Positions 43,107 to 54,593 are shown, numbered from the stretch's first letter. The stretch: DNA of 64,000 nt from Heligmosomoides polygyrus polygyrus (GCA_947396885.1 OX377206.1:11338778-11402777); one strand, 5' to 3'. The notes: generated by a model not told the origin, from the sequence alone. Translations and numbers: made by a program.

Positions 43107-44041
43107 GATTATGGTCATACTACGGAAAAAGGTCACTATCACCCATTCTCGGATCAATTGTCCTACTGCAGACTGTTGCCTATCACATTCTGTGGGATCT
43201 GTGAGAAGTTCCTTGCTAGAAATGTGGTCTGAGAGCTTGAACACTGAGAACATTTCGTGCTCCGCGGCTAACCATGCGTCACCGAGCGCAGGCGCGCTCC
43301 AGCGCCGCGACGTCGCACGCGGCAGGCGCGCGACGTCGCGTTGGAGTTAGGTCCTGGAGCGAGGTGCGCGCCACAATAATATCCTGGCAGGTAATCAGAA
43401 TTCACATCAAGGTGGCAGCATCGACTTACCAACCAATGCCCGACGATTGATTTTAATGAGTAGAGGCCCCAGCCAAAAGTAAAACCGGCAGCGAGGAAAT
43501 GGAAAATGAAGTATGACCAGAGCGCTCTATTAAGAAGTTATCTGAAACTGCGTATGGTTTCTCAGAAATGAATGATTAAATGAAAACTGCATTTCGGTAT
43601 TTGACAGGGCCTTTCCGCATCTTTGCAAGTGCTTGCTCAGGCTGAAGGTTGATCGAATGGGTGCGTTATGTTAGATACCCCAACAGGGCGGAGCGAACAC
43701 GTGAGGTCGGACGAGTTTACGCGCTGCACGTCGTCCATTCGAGGTATCTAACCATAAGGGGTATCTAGCATACGAATCCTTATCGATTTTAAGCATAAAA
43801 AAGTATGTGCAGTCCTAAGAAGTGATTGGGCTCTGCCAATTCTTTGTGCGGTAAAAGGGTCGTAGCATCGAAAAAAGAATTGAAAATTTATGCCGTTAGC
43901 TCAACATAGTGAGTCATATCCGCATAAAGTTGGCTCTACCACAGTATTGTGATTCGCATGCTTTAAAAAAATGCTAAATCGCGTAAGTGAGTTAGCAATA
44001 GATCAATCAACAATAAATCTGTTTCCTTTCACATTCCGTAG

Positions 44042-44165
44042 CCGATTTGTGTGAAAACGTCCAACCGTATAGGAAGTTCTATTTCAAGTTTACCACAGGC
44101 GTAGAACATTGCAGACTTTGGCTTCCAAGTATTTCTGTGGAAGACAACTCTTTGTATTGAGCTTT
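44042..44165 (+). other. Exon-1-like module, copy A
   Basis: 124 bp between an AG (TTCCGTAG) and GTAAGT. Copies B and C have exactly the same length and border signals. One frame gives KFYFKFTTG-like sequence in all three, but here it meets a TGA near the end. This copy may be dead. Confidence 0.5.
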
Positions 44166-44208
44166 GTAAGTGGTTATTTTTTCAAACGCGCACTGTCTCT
44201 CATCTCAG

Positions 44209-44371
44209 ATAGGCCGCGTACTGTACCACGGCCTCCGTTACCAAGACCTATCGCTTCACCTACTATTGCGTTGGAAGCACCGGCGACAAGAGTTACATCT
44301 TCCACGACATCGTCGACTCGAGCAGTGACTTCTTCGAATACTGGTTTACCATCTCAGATTGGAATGTCGAG
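44209..44371 (+). other. Exon-2-like module, copy A
   Basis: 163 bp between CTCATCTCAG and GTAAGG. One frame encodes TYRFTYYC...DKSYIF...VDSSSDFFEYW..SDW, similar to copies B and C. Other frames on both strands are also largely open, so the coding frame is unresolved. Confidence 0.5.
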
Positions 44372-44634
44372 GTAAGGGCTACTCGAGCCAGCCATCATCT
44401 CAGTCATAGCAGCAGTATCGCTCAAAACCTTTTTCCAAAGCCCGAGTTGTGGAAAATGCACACTGGATACATATTATCAGGCACAATAATCAGGACCAGG
44501 GGTGTGCGTAAATGAAATTTGAAATTTCGTAAATCGTAAATCGTGAGAGTCATCTGAACTGTAGTGCAGTACAACTAGATTTCCAGAGGGTTTTTCTCCT
44601 AATGTTAATCAGATCTTCTTCTTCTTCTTCTTCT

Positions 44635-46493
44635 TCAGCGTCTGTCCCGCTTCGTAGCGGGGTCCGCTACTCTGGTGTCATGACGCCACCTTTCCCGATC
44701 CAGCGCTAGATCAGGGTGGACGCCAGCCGCTTTCAAGTCCGTATGTAACGTATCAGCCCAGCGCTGCTTCGGGCGCCCTCTAGGCCGCTTTCCTACCACC
44801 TCGAACTTAAGGCCTATCTTGCGGACGCTATCTTCCTTTCCACGCAGAACGTGGCCGTACCATCGTAAGCGAGCTTCGCGCATCTTGTCAGTTATCGGCG
44901 CTACACCGAACTTCTGCCGAATAGCATCGTTTCGGATGCGGTCCATGCGCGTAACTCCTGCCGTCCAGCGCAGCATCTTCGTCTCCATGACGCTGAGGCG
45001 TGCTTCAACTTCCTTAGTCGCAGGCCAACACTCAGCGCCGTACATCGCTACTGGCCGGATGACTGCCCTGTAGATCTTTGACTTCAAGCGCTCCGGTATC
45101 TTCCTATCGCAGAGCACCCCAGTCAACGAGCGCCACTTGGACCAAGCTGCACTCACGCGTGAATTCACTTCGACCATCAGTTTGCCGTCAGACGCGACTG
45201 CTGATCCCAGGTACTTAAAGACCGCAGTGCGTGGAAGCTCGATGCCGTTAACCTTGATGGAGCTGGACTCGGTAACGTCCGTCGTTAAATACTCGGTCTT
45301 CTTCACGTTCAATCTGAGTCCAAACCGCTCCAAGCGATCACACCAACCTTGCACCTCTCGCTCGAGTTCACCTTTATCTTCGCTAGCGAGCATCACGTCA
45401 TCGGCATAAAGCAACGTCCAAGGGACGGGCTTCTGAAGATCTCGTGTGATGGCATCCATGACGACAACAAAGAGGAGTGGGGAAAGCGCAGAACCCTGGT
45501 GTACCCCGACAGAGATGGGGAACTCCATCGAGGTTCCAGCTGCAGCTTGCACTCGACTCTTTGGACAAGAGTAGAGAGTTCGCACCCACTCTATGAGCTC
45601 TTCGGGAACTCCATGATGTCGCAAGGCGTACCATATCACTTCACGCGGTACGCGGTCGAAGGCCTTCTCCAAGTCGAGGAAGGCGATATGCACTGCCTTC
45701 TGTTTCTCGCGATGCTTCTCTATCAGGAGGCGGGCGGCGTGTATGGCATCAATGGTGCCACAGCCAGCCACGAAGCCGCACTGATTGCTGGAAAGCTGGA
45801 CGATGTCCCGAATTCGTCCATCGACAACTCGCTCAAAGATCTTCATGCTGTGCGAAAGCAAGCGAATCGGACGGTAATTGGAGCAGTCTGCAGGACTGCC
45901 CTTCTTCTTCCAAATCGGAATCGTCGTACTTTGGCGCCAACTCTCAGGCACTTTTTCTCCGCCACAACCTGATTAAAGAACTTCGCCAACCACTCAGCAG
46001 GGTACCAAAACTTCGACTTCCACAGTTCTGCTGCCACGTCGTCGGGCCCAGTCGCTTTGCCTGGCCTCATCTTCTTCAAAGCCGCTTCAATCTCCTCCAC
46101 GGTGATCTTCTGAACGGGGCCGTGGGTTGGAGCCGTTGAGGGGATGGCTGGATGAGGAAATTCTACTGTAGAGATTTCCTCAAAGTAGTCGCGCCATCGC
46201 TTCAATGCCTTCTTGCGGTCCATAAGAAGATGGCCGTTCTCATCATTGATGCCGAAGAACTTCTCGATGTCCTCGGTCTGGCGATGGCGATTCTTTGCAA
46301 ATCGGTACAGATACCGCTCACCATCGCGAGACTCAAGCTTCTCGTTGACATCTCCATAATGAGTGGCTTTTGCAACAGCCACGGCCTTCTTTGCAGCTTT
46401 CTTCGCTTCTTGGTACTTCCGCCAGTTATCGGCTGTCTTTTCGCCGAGAAACACGTGATATAGCGTCTTCTTCTCTCGAACTTTGGCTTTCAC
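44635..46493 (-). pseudogene. LINE reverse transcriptase part (one frameshift)
   Basis: Same frame as the endonuclease part after one TGA at about 46509. Motifs in order: LKKMRPGKATGPDDV, NYRPIRLLS, FLDLEKAFDRVPRE, GVHQGSALSPLLF and the catalytic YADD in LLYADDVMLAS. A C-terminal GRPKQRW region follows near the end. A one-base loss near 45960 splits it into 46493-45843 and 45951-44635. The enzyme would copy the LINE RNA at the nicked target. Two lesions in an otherwise intact reading frame suggest recent death. Confidence 0.9.
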
Positions 46494-46508
46494 GTCATCT
46501 GTCCACAG

Positions 46509-47675
46509 TCAGGCCTGCTTGTCGACCTTCCGTCGTCCAGGCTTCGTGATGCCGAGCTCCGACCGAGCAGCGTGACGAATCGCGTCGGTGGCCTTCTCCC
46601 AAGTTTCGTCGACAGTTGTCACTGTCGGTAACCGCACGCGAGAAATCACAGCTGCTTCCTTCTCTTTCATTCGCCACCACTTGATTCTTGGTGCACCGCA
46701 TCGCTCGACCTGCTTCAGCCTCGGAGGGGCGATCTTTAAAGTACAGATCAGCGGTCGATGCTGTGGGGCGACCGTCTCATACGGCACGACCTTCGCGTCT
46801 GTGACAAGTCTTCGGTCTCGATCCTTCACAAGGACAAAGTCTATCTGAGTCCTGGTGTTCCCGCTATAGAAGGAGATGAGGTGGGAATCGCGTTTGCGAA
46901 ATACGGTGTTCACTATGGTGAGGTTGTGCGATTCCGCATATTCAAGGATACGCTCACCATCTGCGTTACGCGATCCGTAACCGAACCCACCATGACAGCC
47001 GTACCCGTCTTTCGTCGCGCCGACGTGCCCGTTGAGGTCACCAGCGACTATGATGACATCTTTCGACGGTACCTCTGCTGTCTTCTCATCAAGCAGGCTC
47101 CAAAACTCTTCCTTGGCTTGATCCGAGCAGCCAGTCTGCGGAGCATACGCAGAGAAGAAGTGATAGAGTCGCTCCTTCGCGGCGACAACGATCTTCATCA
47201 ATCGATCGTCAAAGCGCTCGACGCTTACAATCGAGTCACGAAATCGTTCGGAGACGATTATTCCGACACCACTGGTGGTCCTGGGACTTCCACATAGAAC
47301 GGCCTTGAAGCCACGTCCTATGTCCCTTGACTTACGGCAGGACCACCTCGTCTCCTGCACCGCACAGAAATCAACTCTTCTACGCTCCAGTGCTTCAACC
47401 AACTCGCACGAGCGGCCCGTCAACGTACCCACATTCAGCGTAGCCACGCGGGTCCTGCTTACGTTACGGGACTTTCGGACTAGCTCAGTTGCCCCCCGAT
47501 GCCGTCCTCGCATCAGGGGCCCTCGCATACTTCTCACACTCGCCGGGCTCTGCGAGTGCGCGTCGGCTCCCGCGGACGCCGTAGCACTATCTCGAAACAC
47601 TTGAGCTGTCATACACCATGTGATGTGACATGGGTCTTCGTAGGCCGGCCTGTCACAAGGGCCTGTCGCCTGCAA
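46509..47675 (-). CDS. LINE apurinic-type endonuclease part
   Basis: 388 codons with the AP-endonuclease series: TLNVGTLTG, AVQETRW, AYAPQTG, VAGDLNGHVG, TQIDFVLV and APQHRPLI (histidine of the SDH-like motif). It nicks target DNA to start reverse transcription. The frame ends at a TGA directly before TDDVKAKV, which continues in the same frame into the RT part, so the stop is probably a point mutation of a Trp or Arg codon. The residues before about 70 are leader-encoded and may not be translated. Confidence 0.88.
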   Translation of the reverse strand: MQATGPCDRPAYEDPCHITWCMTAQVFRDSATASAGADAHSQSPASVRSMRGPLMRGRHRGATELVRKSRNVSRTRVATLNVGTLTGRSCELVEALERRRVDFCAVQETRWSCRKSRDIGRGFKAVLCGSPRTTSGVGIIVSERFRDSIVSVERFDDRLMKIVVAAKERLYHFFSAYAPQTGCSDQAKEEFWSLLDEKTAEVPSKDVIIVAGDLNGHVGATKDGYGCHGGFGYGSRNADGERILEYAESHNLTIVNTVFRKRDSHLISFYSGNTRTQIDFVLVKDRDRRLVTDAKVVPYETVAPQHRPLICTLKIAPPRLKQVERCGAPRIKWWRMKEKEAAVISRVRLPTVTTVDETWEKATDAIRHAARSELGITKPGRRKVDKQA

Positions 47676-47772
47676 TCGAGTGTCCGTGTTCGGCTTAACT
47701 CGCAGAGCGAGTAGTTTCCAGTGGCACCACGTGGAGGAACGGACATCGCCACCATCCTAATGTTAATCAGAT

Positions 47773-48767
47773 GTGGTTCAATATTTATTTAAATGTCATA
47801 TTGTTTTCAGCTTAAGCTAAATAGATTGTCTAGAATCTATCGATTATTCTAGCTAAAATTTTCCCTGAATCAGTGTGTATGTGTGTATGAGTACGTAAAC
47901 GGTTATGACTACGTTTATTTGGTTATGTCTAGACATTGATACAAACACTACCTCGATCGTGAGGACCAGGCATCGTAGGACGAGGTGCGAATAGGAATCC
48001 GGGGTGTCTGCTGCGGGGGTGCTGCGTCCTCGACATCGACTTCAGGGACCGACGCGCCGGAGGTGCAAGGAGGGCGAAGTTGATAGCGAGGAGCTACGAC
48101 CGAAGAAGAGCCCCGGAGGCGCTGGACGGCGGCTTTTATAGAGCTGCCACGCCCCCGGACCAGGCGGCACTGGCGGCTCCGCCCCTGAAACCCTCTTGAT
48201 TACGCTGTCCGCGACACAGATTTCTTAACGAACTATTTTTTCACGGCTTCTTGCTAGTAAAACATCTCTGAAACCAAACTTTACACGTTTCAGAAAAGTC
48301 GGAAAATCTGTAAATCCAAAAACTTTACTTAGGCCTATGCATGGCATTCCAACAAAAAGCTTGCATCGTTTGAATGTTCATTAAACTCCTGCAACAAAAA
48401 AATTCGTTGTCAAAACTAAAAATTAAAAAAAATCGTTCCACCGCTGACCAATACGCCGGTTTCCTGCTCAAGTCTGCACTTGTAAGATCTCAAAATCTTT
48501 ATAATATTGCTTTACTGTTTAATAGCTCCCTGCGCTCGCTCGGGCCACCCTTCGTCAGCTCATTTTCCTCTCCGAGAACCTGCAGCATCATAAGTGGACT
48601 AGATAGGATGAATACGACAAACTCAATCACACCACCGATAATGGAGGTCAGAACTGTCAAAACCAGTTCGACCCATCCTTTAAGTGCTACGCGCTCGGTT
48701 TTACGGCACTTTGTCTATTAGTTTGCTCAGCCCTATAAAGTACAATGCAAATTAATAGAAACCTTGG
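47773..48767. other. No recognised gene; GC-rich promoter-like patch
   Basis: AT-rich flanks with a GC-rich stretch at 47945-48195. A 115-codon plus-strand frame at 48374-48721 has no motif. Confidence 0.4.
48131..48141 (-). promoter_or_regulatory. Possible TATA box of an unidentified minus-strand unit
   Basis: CTATAAAAGCC on the minus strand within GC-rich sequence. About 110 bases downstream is ATGTCGAGGACG, and the open stretch reaches GAG|GTAGTG near 47953, which could be a donor. It could be a first exon or a solo-LTR remnant; no downstream exon was recognised. Confidence 0.3.
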
Positions 48768-48935
48768 TATATGTCGCGAAGGTGAGCAGCATCGGTATGT
48801 GGGAGCGCGCCAGCCAATAATAACCAGATCACAGACCGAACACATGCCAGCCGATCGCGGTACCGAGTGTACACGCTCTTTCTGAATGACATGCCCATTC
48901 AATGCGGTCTGATTCGATGGGGCGTTCCCATTCCA
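48768..48935 (-). mobile_element. MITE-like element, family 1
   Basis: Inverted relative of 1393-1610, sharing GCAGACCGCATTGA-like and GGCTGGCATG words and the GGTATATGTCGCG end. One end is missing. Confidence 0.6.
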
Positions 48936-49203
48936 CAATGCTGTCCGTCTTCGCTATTTATACTGAAACATTAGTGGTTTATCCTTCCTACATGAGTGTG
49001 GCAGCTTCCTAGACCACGATTCCAGTCACAAATGATGTCCGATCGTGGATTTGCGTAAATTCTACTCTATAGGGATAGCATAAATCTGTTGTAAAGAAAA
49101 CAGCTAGACTTAGAGTCAATTGCGCTTCGTCAGAAGGTGGTGCTTACTCGCCAAAGCCTAGTCTTCCTTCAGCTCTGCAGAACGAAAGTGATTAGATTTA
49201 TTA
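48936..49203. other. No recognised feature
   Basis: Short spacer without motif. Confidence 0.5.
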
Positions 49204-49339
49204 GGCCTTTGTCATACCATCGCTCACCCCCAGTGACGCCTAATGATATGCACCCATATCGATTCCATCGCGCCGCCCGATCGATATGGGAGCATGTCAT
49301 TAGGCGTCGCTCGGGGTGAGCGATGGTATGACAAAGGCC
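49204..49339. mobile_element. PIF/Harbinger-type MITE
   Basis: Inverted ends GGCCTTTGTCATACCATCGC, flanked by TTA (49201-49203, 49340-49342). 136 bp, no coding. The interior CCGCCCGATCGATATGGG resembles that of the MITE at 63317. Confidence 0.85.
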
Positions 49340-49342
49340 TTA

Positions 49343-50332
49343 CGAAACAGGACGTGGGTCTGAATACTCCTCTCTCTCTTTCTCCCTCTCTCTCTAAAGT
49401 GAACATCACCAGCCGTTTGAAACGATTTTCCAATGGAAGGCGATTAACATGATCCTGACTGGGCGTCGTCTGACGCGTTCGTTGCTTTCTCTTCCTTCCA
49501 TATTCTCCTCCATTCGCCTGCACCTTCGTGTTCACCGCAAAAACAGTAGATCCGCTGGTGCTGGGTGCAGCTTGAGCTTTCTTCCGTTATAAGCATGGGA
49601 CCATTTCAAGTCTCGAAGAAGCACAACTTGTGCCCGCTAGCTGCGGTTATTGCCCTTCGCCATCTTCGGGAGGGCTGCTTTGAGTTGAAGAGGACAAAGA
49701 TCGATTAACACTATATAAGGTTATTTGTACCTCGCAAATTATCAATTTGAGCATTGATCATTATGATCTAATATGATACGTTGTCATTTTGAAAGTGTTT
49801 CCAATGCATTAAATACATCGTGGCCATTTTCCTTCCATTCGAATTTCTCTTTGAATTTAGCCACGCCAAGACAACATTTAAACGTGTTTTGTAGAGAATT
49901 TTCAGGGAATTCTAAAAACTTACACAAGTTTCTTTCTGGTTCCAAAGTATGATCGAAAAATACCGCAGAGGTAGTATCCATAAATATTTTGCCGCCACTA
50001 TATTTATGTGAAGTGCTGATATGGGTGTAAATGATGTTACGGGTTTTGTGTTATTTCCGTTTTCGCGTTCTATATTCCGGTTGCCGCCCATTTTTTGAGC
50101 TCTTCCGTTTAGCGTTCCGTGTTCCGCTTTTTTTAAACAAATTTCTGCACATTCCTGGTCAGGACTATATTGTAACTGCCGCACGACACCAAAAGTTATC
50201 TTCTAGCGCTTGCACTGCGCTGCTTCAGGAGAACATGTTAATATGAAAACGACGGTACGGTAATGAAGTCTGAAAGATTGACATATGAGGTTATCCTAAA
50301 TGCTCACTTTGTGCGTGAAAGAAAGAAAAAAG
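49343..50332. other. No recognised gene
   Basis: A minus-strand frame of 90 codons (50184-49912) has no motif. 50160-50262 shares CAGGACTATATTGT and CTTCAGGAGAACATGTT with 59092-59175, so it belongs to repeated block A. Confidence 0.45.
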
Positions 50333-51437
50333 ACTAACTTGGGAAGACTCCCATGGAACTTCAAGGTGAGACCAAGATCATTAGAAAGAGCTCGGAATGC
50401 TGATTACGAATATGGGTGTCAAAATTGCAAAATGAAACTCTTGAGCGAGTTATGGCCTGCCTTAATCGGGGGCATCACCACAGGCTGGCTGTACGACGCA
50501 CCGGGCGCGAGAGTGGTGAGTCATCGGGGCTCCGTAAGAAGGGCCCGCCAGGTGCAGCGGTGGCGCAGGTGTAGTGCTCGCGCTCGTCGGGTGCGACGTC
50601 GTTGGTTCGGTCCCGTTGCTGCCAATTCTTTTGCAAACTATAATTTGTCTTCGAAATGACCTTTTGTTCTGAATTATGACACGTGTCTGATTAAATAGCC
50701 GGGAAAACTACCATATACGATTGTAAAAATGCTTTAGGGCAAAAATTGTTGTGGTGAGATTTTTATTTACTCTGGCACCCCAAATTCAGCGAAAAGAATG
50801 GACACCACCTTGCTGGTGAAAAGGACATAGTGAGTGAAGAAAATGCAGTAGATCAACGACGTTTTCTTCTTTCTCATCATACATTCTACTCATATTTTTA
50901 CTTCACACATTTTTTCCTTTGTTCCATGAATGCCAAGGTTGTTAGAAACACCTATAGTTATCAATATATGATTTGGACTCTATTTGTGCAAAATAGTGAA
51001 TAAAAATGTCACCCTAGCAGTTTTTGCCTTAAAGCATTTTTACAAACGTGTATGGTAGTTTTCCCGGCTATTTAATCAGACACGTGTCATAATTCAGAAC
51101 AAAAGGTCATTTCGAAGATAAATTATGATTTGCAAAAAGGCTGCCAGCAACGGGAACCGAACCAAAGGCATAACACCCGACGAGCGTGAGCACTACCCCT
51201 GCGCCACCGCCGCATCTGACGGACGCTTCTTACGGAGCTCCGATGACTCACCACTCTCGCGCCCGGTGCGTCGTACAGCCAGCCTGTGGTGAGGCCCCCG
51301 ATTTCGGCAGGCCATAACTCGCTCAGGAGTTTTATTTTGCAGTTTTGACACCCATATCAGTAATCAGCATTCCGAGCTCTTTCTGATGATCCAGGTCTCA
51401 ACTTGAAGTCCCATGGGAGGTCGAAACCCTTCCCTAG
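50333..51437. repeat. Foldback element with tRNA-like arms
   Basis: Arms 50333-50772 and 50996-51437 are diverged reverse complements with a 223 bp spacer. Each arm carries the same tRNA-like stretch (see 50553-50633). Landmarks are CCGGGAAAACTACCATA, ACACGTGTCATAATTCAG and CGCACCGGGCGCGAGAGTGG. Confidence 0.85.
50553..50633 (+). other. tRNA-like segment in foldback arm
   Basis: GTGGCGCAGGTGTAG resembles an A box and GGTTCGGTCCC a B box. GCAGCGG can pair with CCGTTGC as a 7 bp acceptor-like stem. No sound T-stem could be drawn, so this is not called a functional tRNA; a SINE head is the likelier reading. A mirrored copy lies in the right arm. Confidence 0.4.
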
Positions 51438-51599
51438 TAAGTTATCAATATTTTTGTGTGATGCTAGCGCCTTGCTGGAACTGAACCTGCGCTTTCAAAC
51501 GATTCAGCGGTTCTTCCAATGAAACGGTGAGCCTTCATTCCTGCTGCAGACACTTTAACAAAGGAAAGCGAATTTCGACATTGGCTTTAGGCCTCGTTT

Positions 51600-51719
51600 A
51601 TGCTTCCGACGTCGAGCGATGCGACGCCATATAAAGTGGCCAAATTGATCGATCGCGTCGCTCAACAAATGTGGCCTACGTGGCGTCGGGTCGCGCGGCG
51701 TCGAAGCATAAGCGGGGCC
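51600..51719. mobile_element. PIF/Harbinger-type MITE
   Basis: Ends GGCCTCGTTTATGCTTC and GAAGCATAAGCGGGGCC, flanked by TTA (51597-51599, 51720-51722). The interior (GGCCAAATTGATCGAT) matches the MITE at 38401-38534. The empty site is visible in block B near 60267, where GTTTTAGACCAACC runs on without it. Confidence 0.88.
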
Positions 51720-51942
51720 TTAAATCAACCTAGTAGTATGCTTGGCTAGTTCCAAACAGGGATTTACAATCATCTACCATTATCCTTCCTTATGTTCACC
51801 TAAGACACGCGCGTCATATGGAGAAATGACAGTAGACCAATTTTTTCTTCGAGCGGTATAGCCTCAAATTGTATTATTAACTAATATCCAATTGAGCTAG
51901 CTCACAGCCTCGGTAATACACAACTTCTGATTTGCATTTTAG

Positions 51943-52001
51943 GAGAGATTCTGCTCAACTGTCCGCACGTACTTCTCAGCAATACCGGTTGACGGAGAAT
52001 G
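51943..52001 (+). other. Exon-3-like module, copy A
   Basis: 59 bp between TTTTAG and GTGAGC, homologous to 60482-60540. One frame reads RFCSTVRTYFSAIPVDGE; another reads LSARTSQQYRLTEN. The first fits the phase of the exon-2 frame described at 58697. Confidence 0.5.
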
Positions 52002-52391
52002 GTGAGCACGCGTTATAGTCCAATATTATATTTCGAACTTTCATTTTCAATTTCAAATTACGCCATCTGATGTTTCTACTTTGTACGATTTTAATCAATA
52101 GTCTACAAGGTGCAGTAAGGTATCGTTCATCTGTCCGATAACACTTTTCACCTTTTGATGAACTAGGCCAGGCGTTTTTTCTTTATTTTTTTCCAGGGAT
52201 TACTCCCTTGTACGTCCAATTTTCGGTTCAAAACCAATTATTATGCACACTAATATAGTACATACTATATTATAATATATAATATTACACATAATATATA
52301 ATATTACACAAATTAATACAATACATACTGTTTTCTTAAACAAATGCTGACTTTGGAGCTTTAGTGAGTAGCAAACGTTTCAGAACATCTA

Positions 52392-53676
52392 CAGGGTGGT
52401 CCACATGAAGTGTTACACTGTAAACTATGTACAGCTTTGCACATATCTACTCATGTAAGAAAAATGCACATCCGTTGGAAAGACGAGAAAATTCTACATA
52501 ACATGCCATACATCGCGTTCGAAATGTGCTCCTTTGGTTTCAATGCAGGCGTCCAATCTCTTTCGGAAATTCTTGAGGATGCGCGCGACCATTCCCGGTG
52601 AAATTTCGTCCCATGCTTTCTTCAGAGTCCTTTTCAGCGAATCCAGTGAACTGTCTCTGAAAGAGCAGGCTTTTTGCTCCAAGACTGACTAGATGGCGAA
52701 ATCCACAGGATTGAGATCGGGTGAGTTTGAAGGCCAAACATTCTTCGTCTACAAATCCGGAAGATTGGTCTCACACTATTCCAAACTCTTCTTGGCACCA
52801 TGAGCTCGTGTCCAATCTCGCTGGGAAGTCCGGTCGATGTCTTTAGCATTTTCTTGTGCCAAAGGTATCACCACGTCCTCCAGGATTTGCTTTCGGTAGA
52901 CATCGGCATTTGTCTTGGCTTCTTTTTGAACAAAAGCAAGCTTAGCCTTGCCTAAGCCTGATATTTCAGCCCATACCATTAGAGCCTGTGGAAAATGAAC
53001 CCTCTCGACATCGACGGCTCTTGAAGATCCTTTTAGCAGCAGTTTCCGTTGATTCTGTGCATTTGGAGTGGTTCGGCGGTAAATATCTTCTCGGCTCTGA
53101 GGAGGATCCGGTCGAACTTGACACTGCGCGTAAGGGCCTTCATCTCCCTGCTTTTCTCCAATTTTGAGGCCTTCATTTCTTCAGTGAGGTGATGCCCTAC
53201 TGCGAATTTCTAGTGATACAATCTCAGATCATCACTGATCAGTCGTTGCATAGCTGAACGACTTACGTTGTGCTCCTGAGCTAGTTTCCTGATGCTTCTT
53301 GCAGGATTTCGGTATAGTTTGTCTCTGACGGCCTCTCGAAGGGTAGAAGTTTTTGCAGTCCGTTGTGATCTTCCTCTCGAACGATTTTTTGTCCCTCCAG
53401 TCTCTTAGGAACGTTTGATAACGCGACGTACTTGCATCCGATAGAGTTTGAGCATCTTTGAAGTCGTGGAAACGGACGACCCGCGTTTGAGCATAGCGAC
53501 TACTGCTGAACGATCTTCAAGCGAAGCCATGTTTACCTAGAAACGGAGAATAAGACTGACCATAGGTGGACCAATAGATGCGGAGGAAACGAATAACACC
53601 ACAGCAAAGCACAAAAAGCGAGCAGTTTCGGTAATGGACTTTCTGTAGCCCGTAACACTTCATGTGGACCACCCTG
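52392..53676 (-). mobile_element. Tc1/mariner-type element with intact ends
   Basis: Inverted ends beginning CAGGGTGGTCCACATGAAGT, flanked by TA on each side (52390-52391, 53677-53678). The 1285 bp size and TA target duplication are classic. It carries a dead transposase on the minus strand and lies beside the exon-3-like module of block A. Confidence 0.9.
52494..53530 (-). pseudogene. Tc1-like transposase, heavily mutated
   Basis: From ATG near 53530 the minus strand shows a helix-turn-helix region (LEDRSAVVAMLKRGSSVS, ARSIRKLAQEHNVSRSAMQR). Then come catalytic-domain fragments such as VWAEISGLGKAKLAFVQK and NADVYRKQILEDV. At least six stops or frame changes break it. No active protein. Confidence 0.85.
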
Positions 53677-53678
53677 TA

Positions 53679-54593
53679 CATGTGACAGATGTGACACACC
53701 CGCATCAAGATTACGATCTATTCTATCAATGACCACGAATTTCATAGCCTTTAAAATGGAGAATAGCTACAAATAGCTTCCTCCCAAATTTAATTACTCT
53801 GCTTATCTTATCTAATTATTGAAGATTATTAAAATTGTTAAAATTTTAGAATTATTGCACTTTTTAAAGCAGATGAATTAAAATTTTTTATAGAATGCTA
53901 GACCATGATTTCCTTGAACACAAAATGATTCTATCCATCTCCGTGAGTCTGTAGTTCAACCTGCCTGAAGCCTATTTCGATTTCGAAGAGCGAAGTGGAT
54001 TCATTCCTTGCTCATGGCAAGTAGAGCAGAATGGATGTTAGAATTTAAAAATCTGCGCAACTGGCAAGGGAACTAAACCAGGCCGCAGTGACACTTTGAG
54101 ATGAGATGAACACACTACCGGACGTGCCGCTCCGGCCAACAAGTGCAGACATAAGAGAAAAAGCGGCGCATTTTTGCGCCGAAAAGCGCCGTTTTTAATA
54201 ACTGCTCTAGAACTCCAAATTTCAAAATAAAAGGAAGAAGCTTCTACATGCGTTTAGAAGAGCATGGCCTTCTTTATGGAACTATCTGCCGCCATGGCGC
54301 GCTCTGTAAGCAGAGGTTATAGGCCCGACAGAATCAGTCGAGTAATCAGTGATTCAAAATTGGCAGAGTTACATATTACGCTCCGAACACGCCCGCGTTT
54401 CCAAGCTGGCAGTACTCAAGGAAAATCAGATATAGTCGATGGAATTGCAAAACTCATTATATGTAGAAGCTAAATGGTTTGCTTTACTTTTCGTGCATGT
54501 AGATAGTCTGTTTTCGTCAAACTATGCTCACTCTACAAGTTGTCGCGCCCACTCGATTGATTCTGACGGGCCTACCTGCATTGCTCACAGAGC
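53679..54593. other. No recognised gene
   Basis: AT-rich. The stretch GTTTAGAAGAGCATGGCC near 54252 is mirrored near 55380, and CCACTCGATTGATTCTG occurs at both about 54552 and 55491, so an older repeat surrounds the LINE fragment that follows. Confidence 0.45.

Larger units (their letters stand above)
42451..44560 (+). repeat. Repeated block, copy A (left part)
   Basis: Shares with copies B (55860-61000) and C (62730-end) a collinear series of landmarks: CAGTTTGATATAGGTGCGCG, CGATTGATTTTAATGAGTAG, TCTTTGCA.GTGCTTG, AATAAATCTGTTTCC, then two exon-like modules. It is interrupted by an S1 SINE. Its continuation (exon-3-like module) lies at 51.55-52.35 kb beyond a LINE insertion. Confidence 0.7.
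44615..47754 (-). mobile_element. Full-length RTE-type LINE
   Basis: 3.14 kb element bounded by a perfect 18 bp target duplication, TCCTAATGTTAATCAGAT (44597-44614 and 47755-47772). It ends in a GAA-repeat tail on the minus strand. It has one long frame for endonuclease plus reverse transcriptase, interrupted by a single stop and a single frameshift. It is inserted between exon-2-like and exon-3-like modules of block A, so it is younger than the block. Confidence 0.93.

Noticed and set aside
45349..47604. Long plus-strand frames opposite the LINE (for example 45349-45972, 46758-47297)
   Set aside because: They are shadows of the endonuclease-RT frame, with no independent motif.
47590..47754. 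HDV-like self-cleaving ribozyme at the LINE 5' end
   Set aside because: A 7 bp pairing and a 6 bp hairpin are there, but their order and spacing do not match the HDV double pseudoknot.
50553..50633. Functional tRNA gene
   Set aside because: Acceptor-like pairing exists, but no proper T-stem or anticodon arm could be drawn, and it lies in a foldback arm with a mirrored copy.
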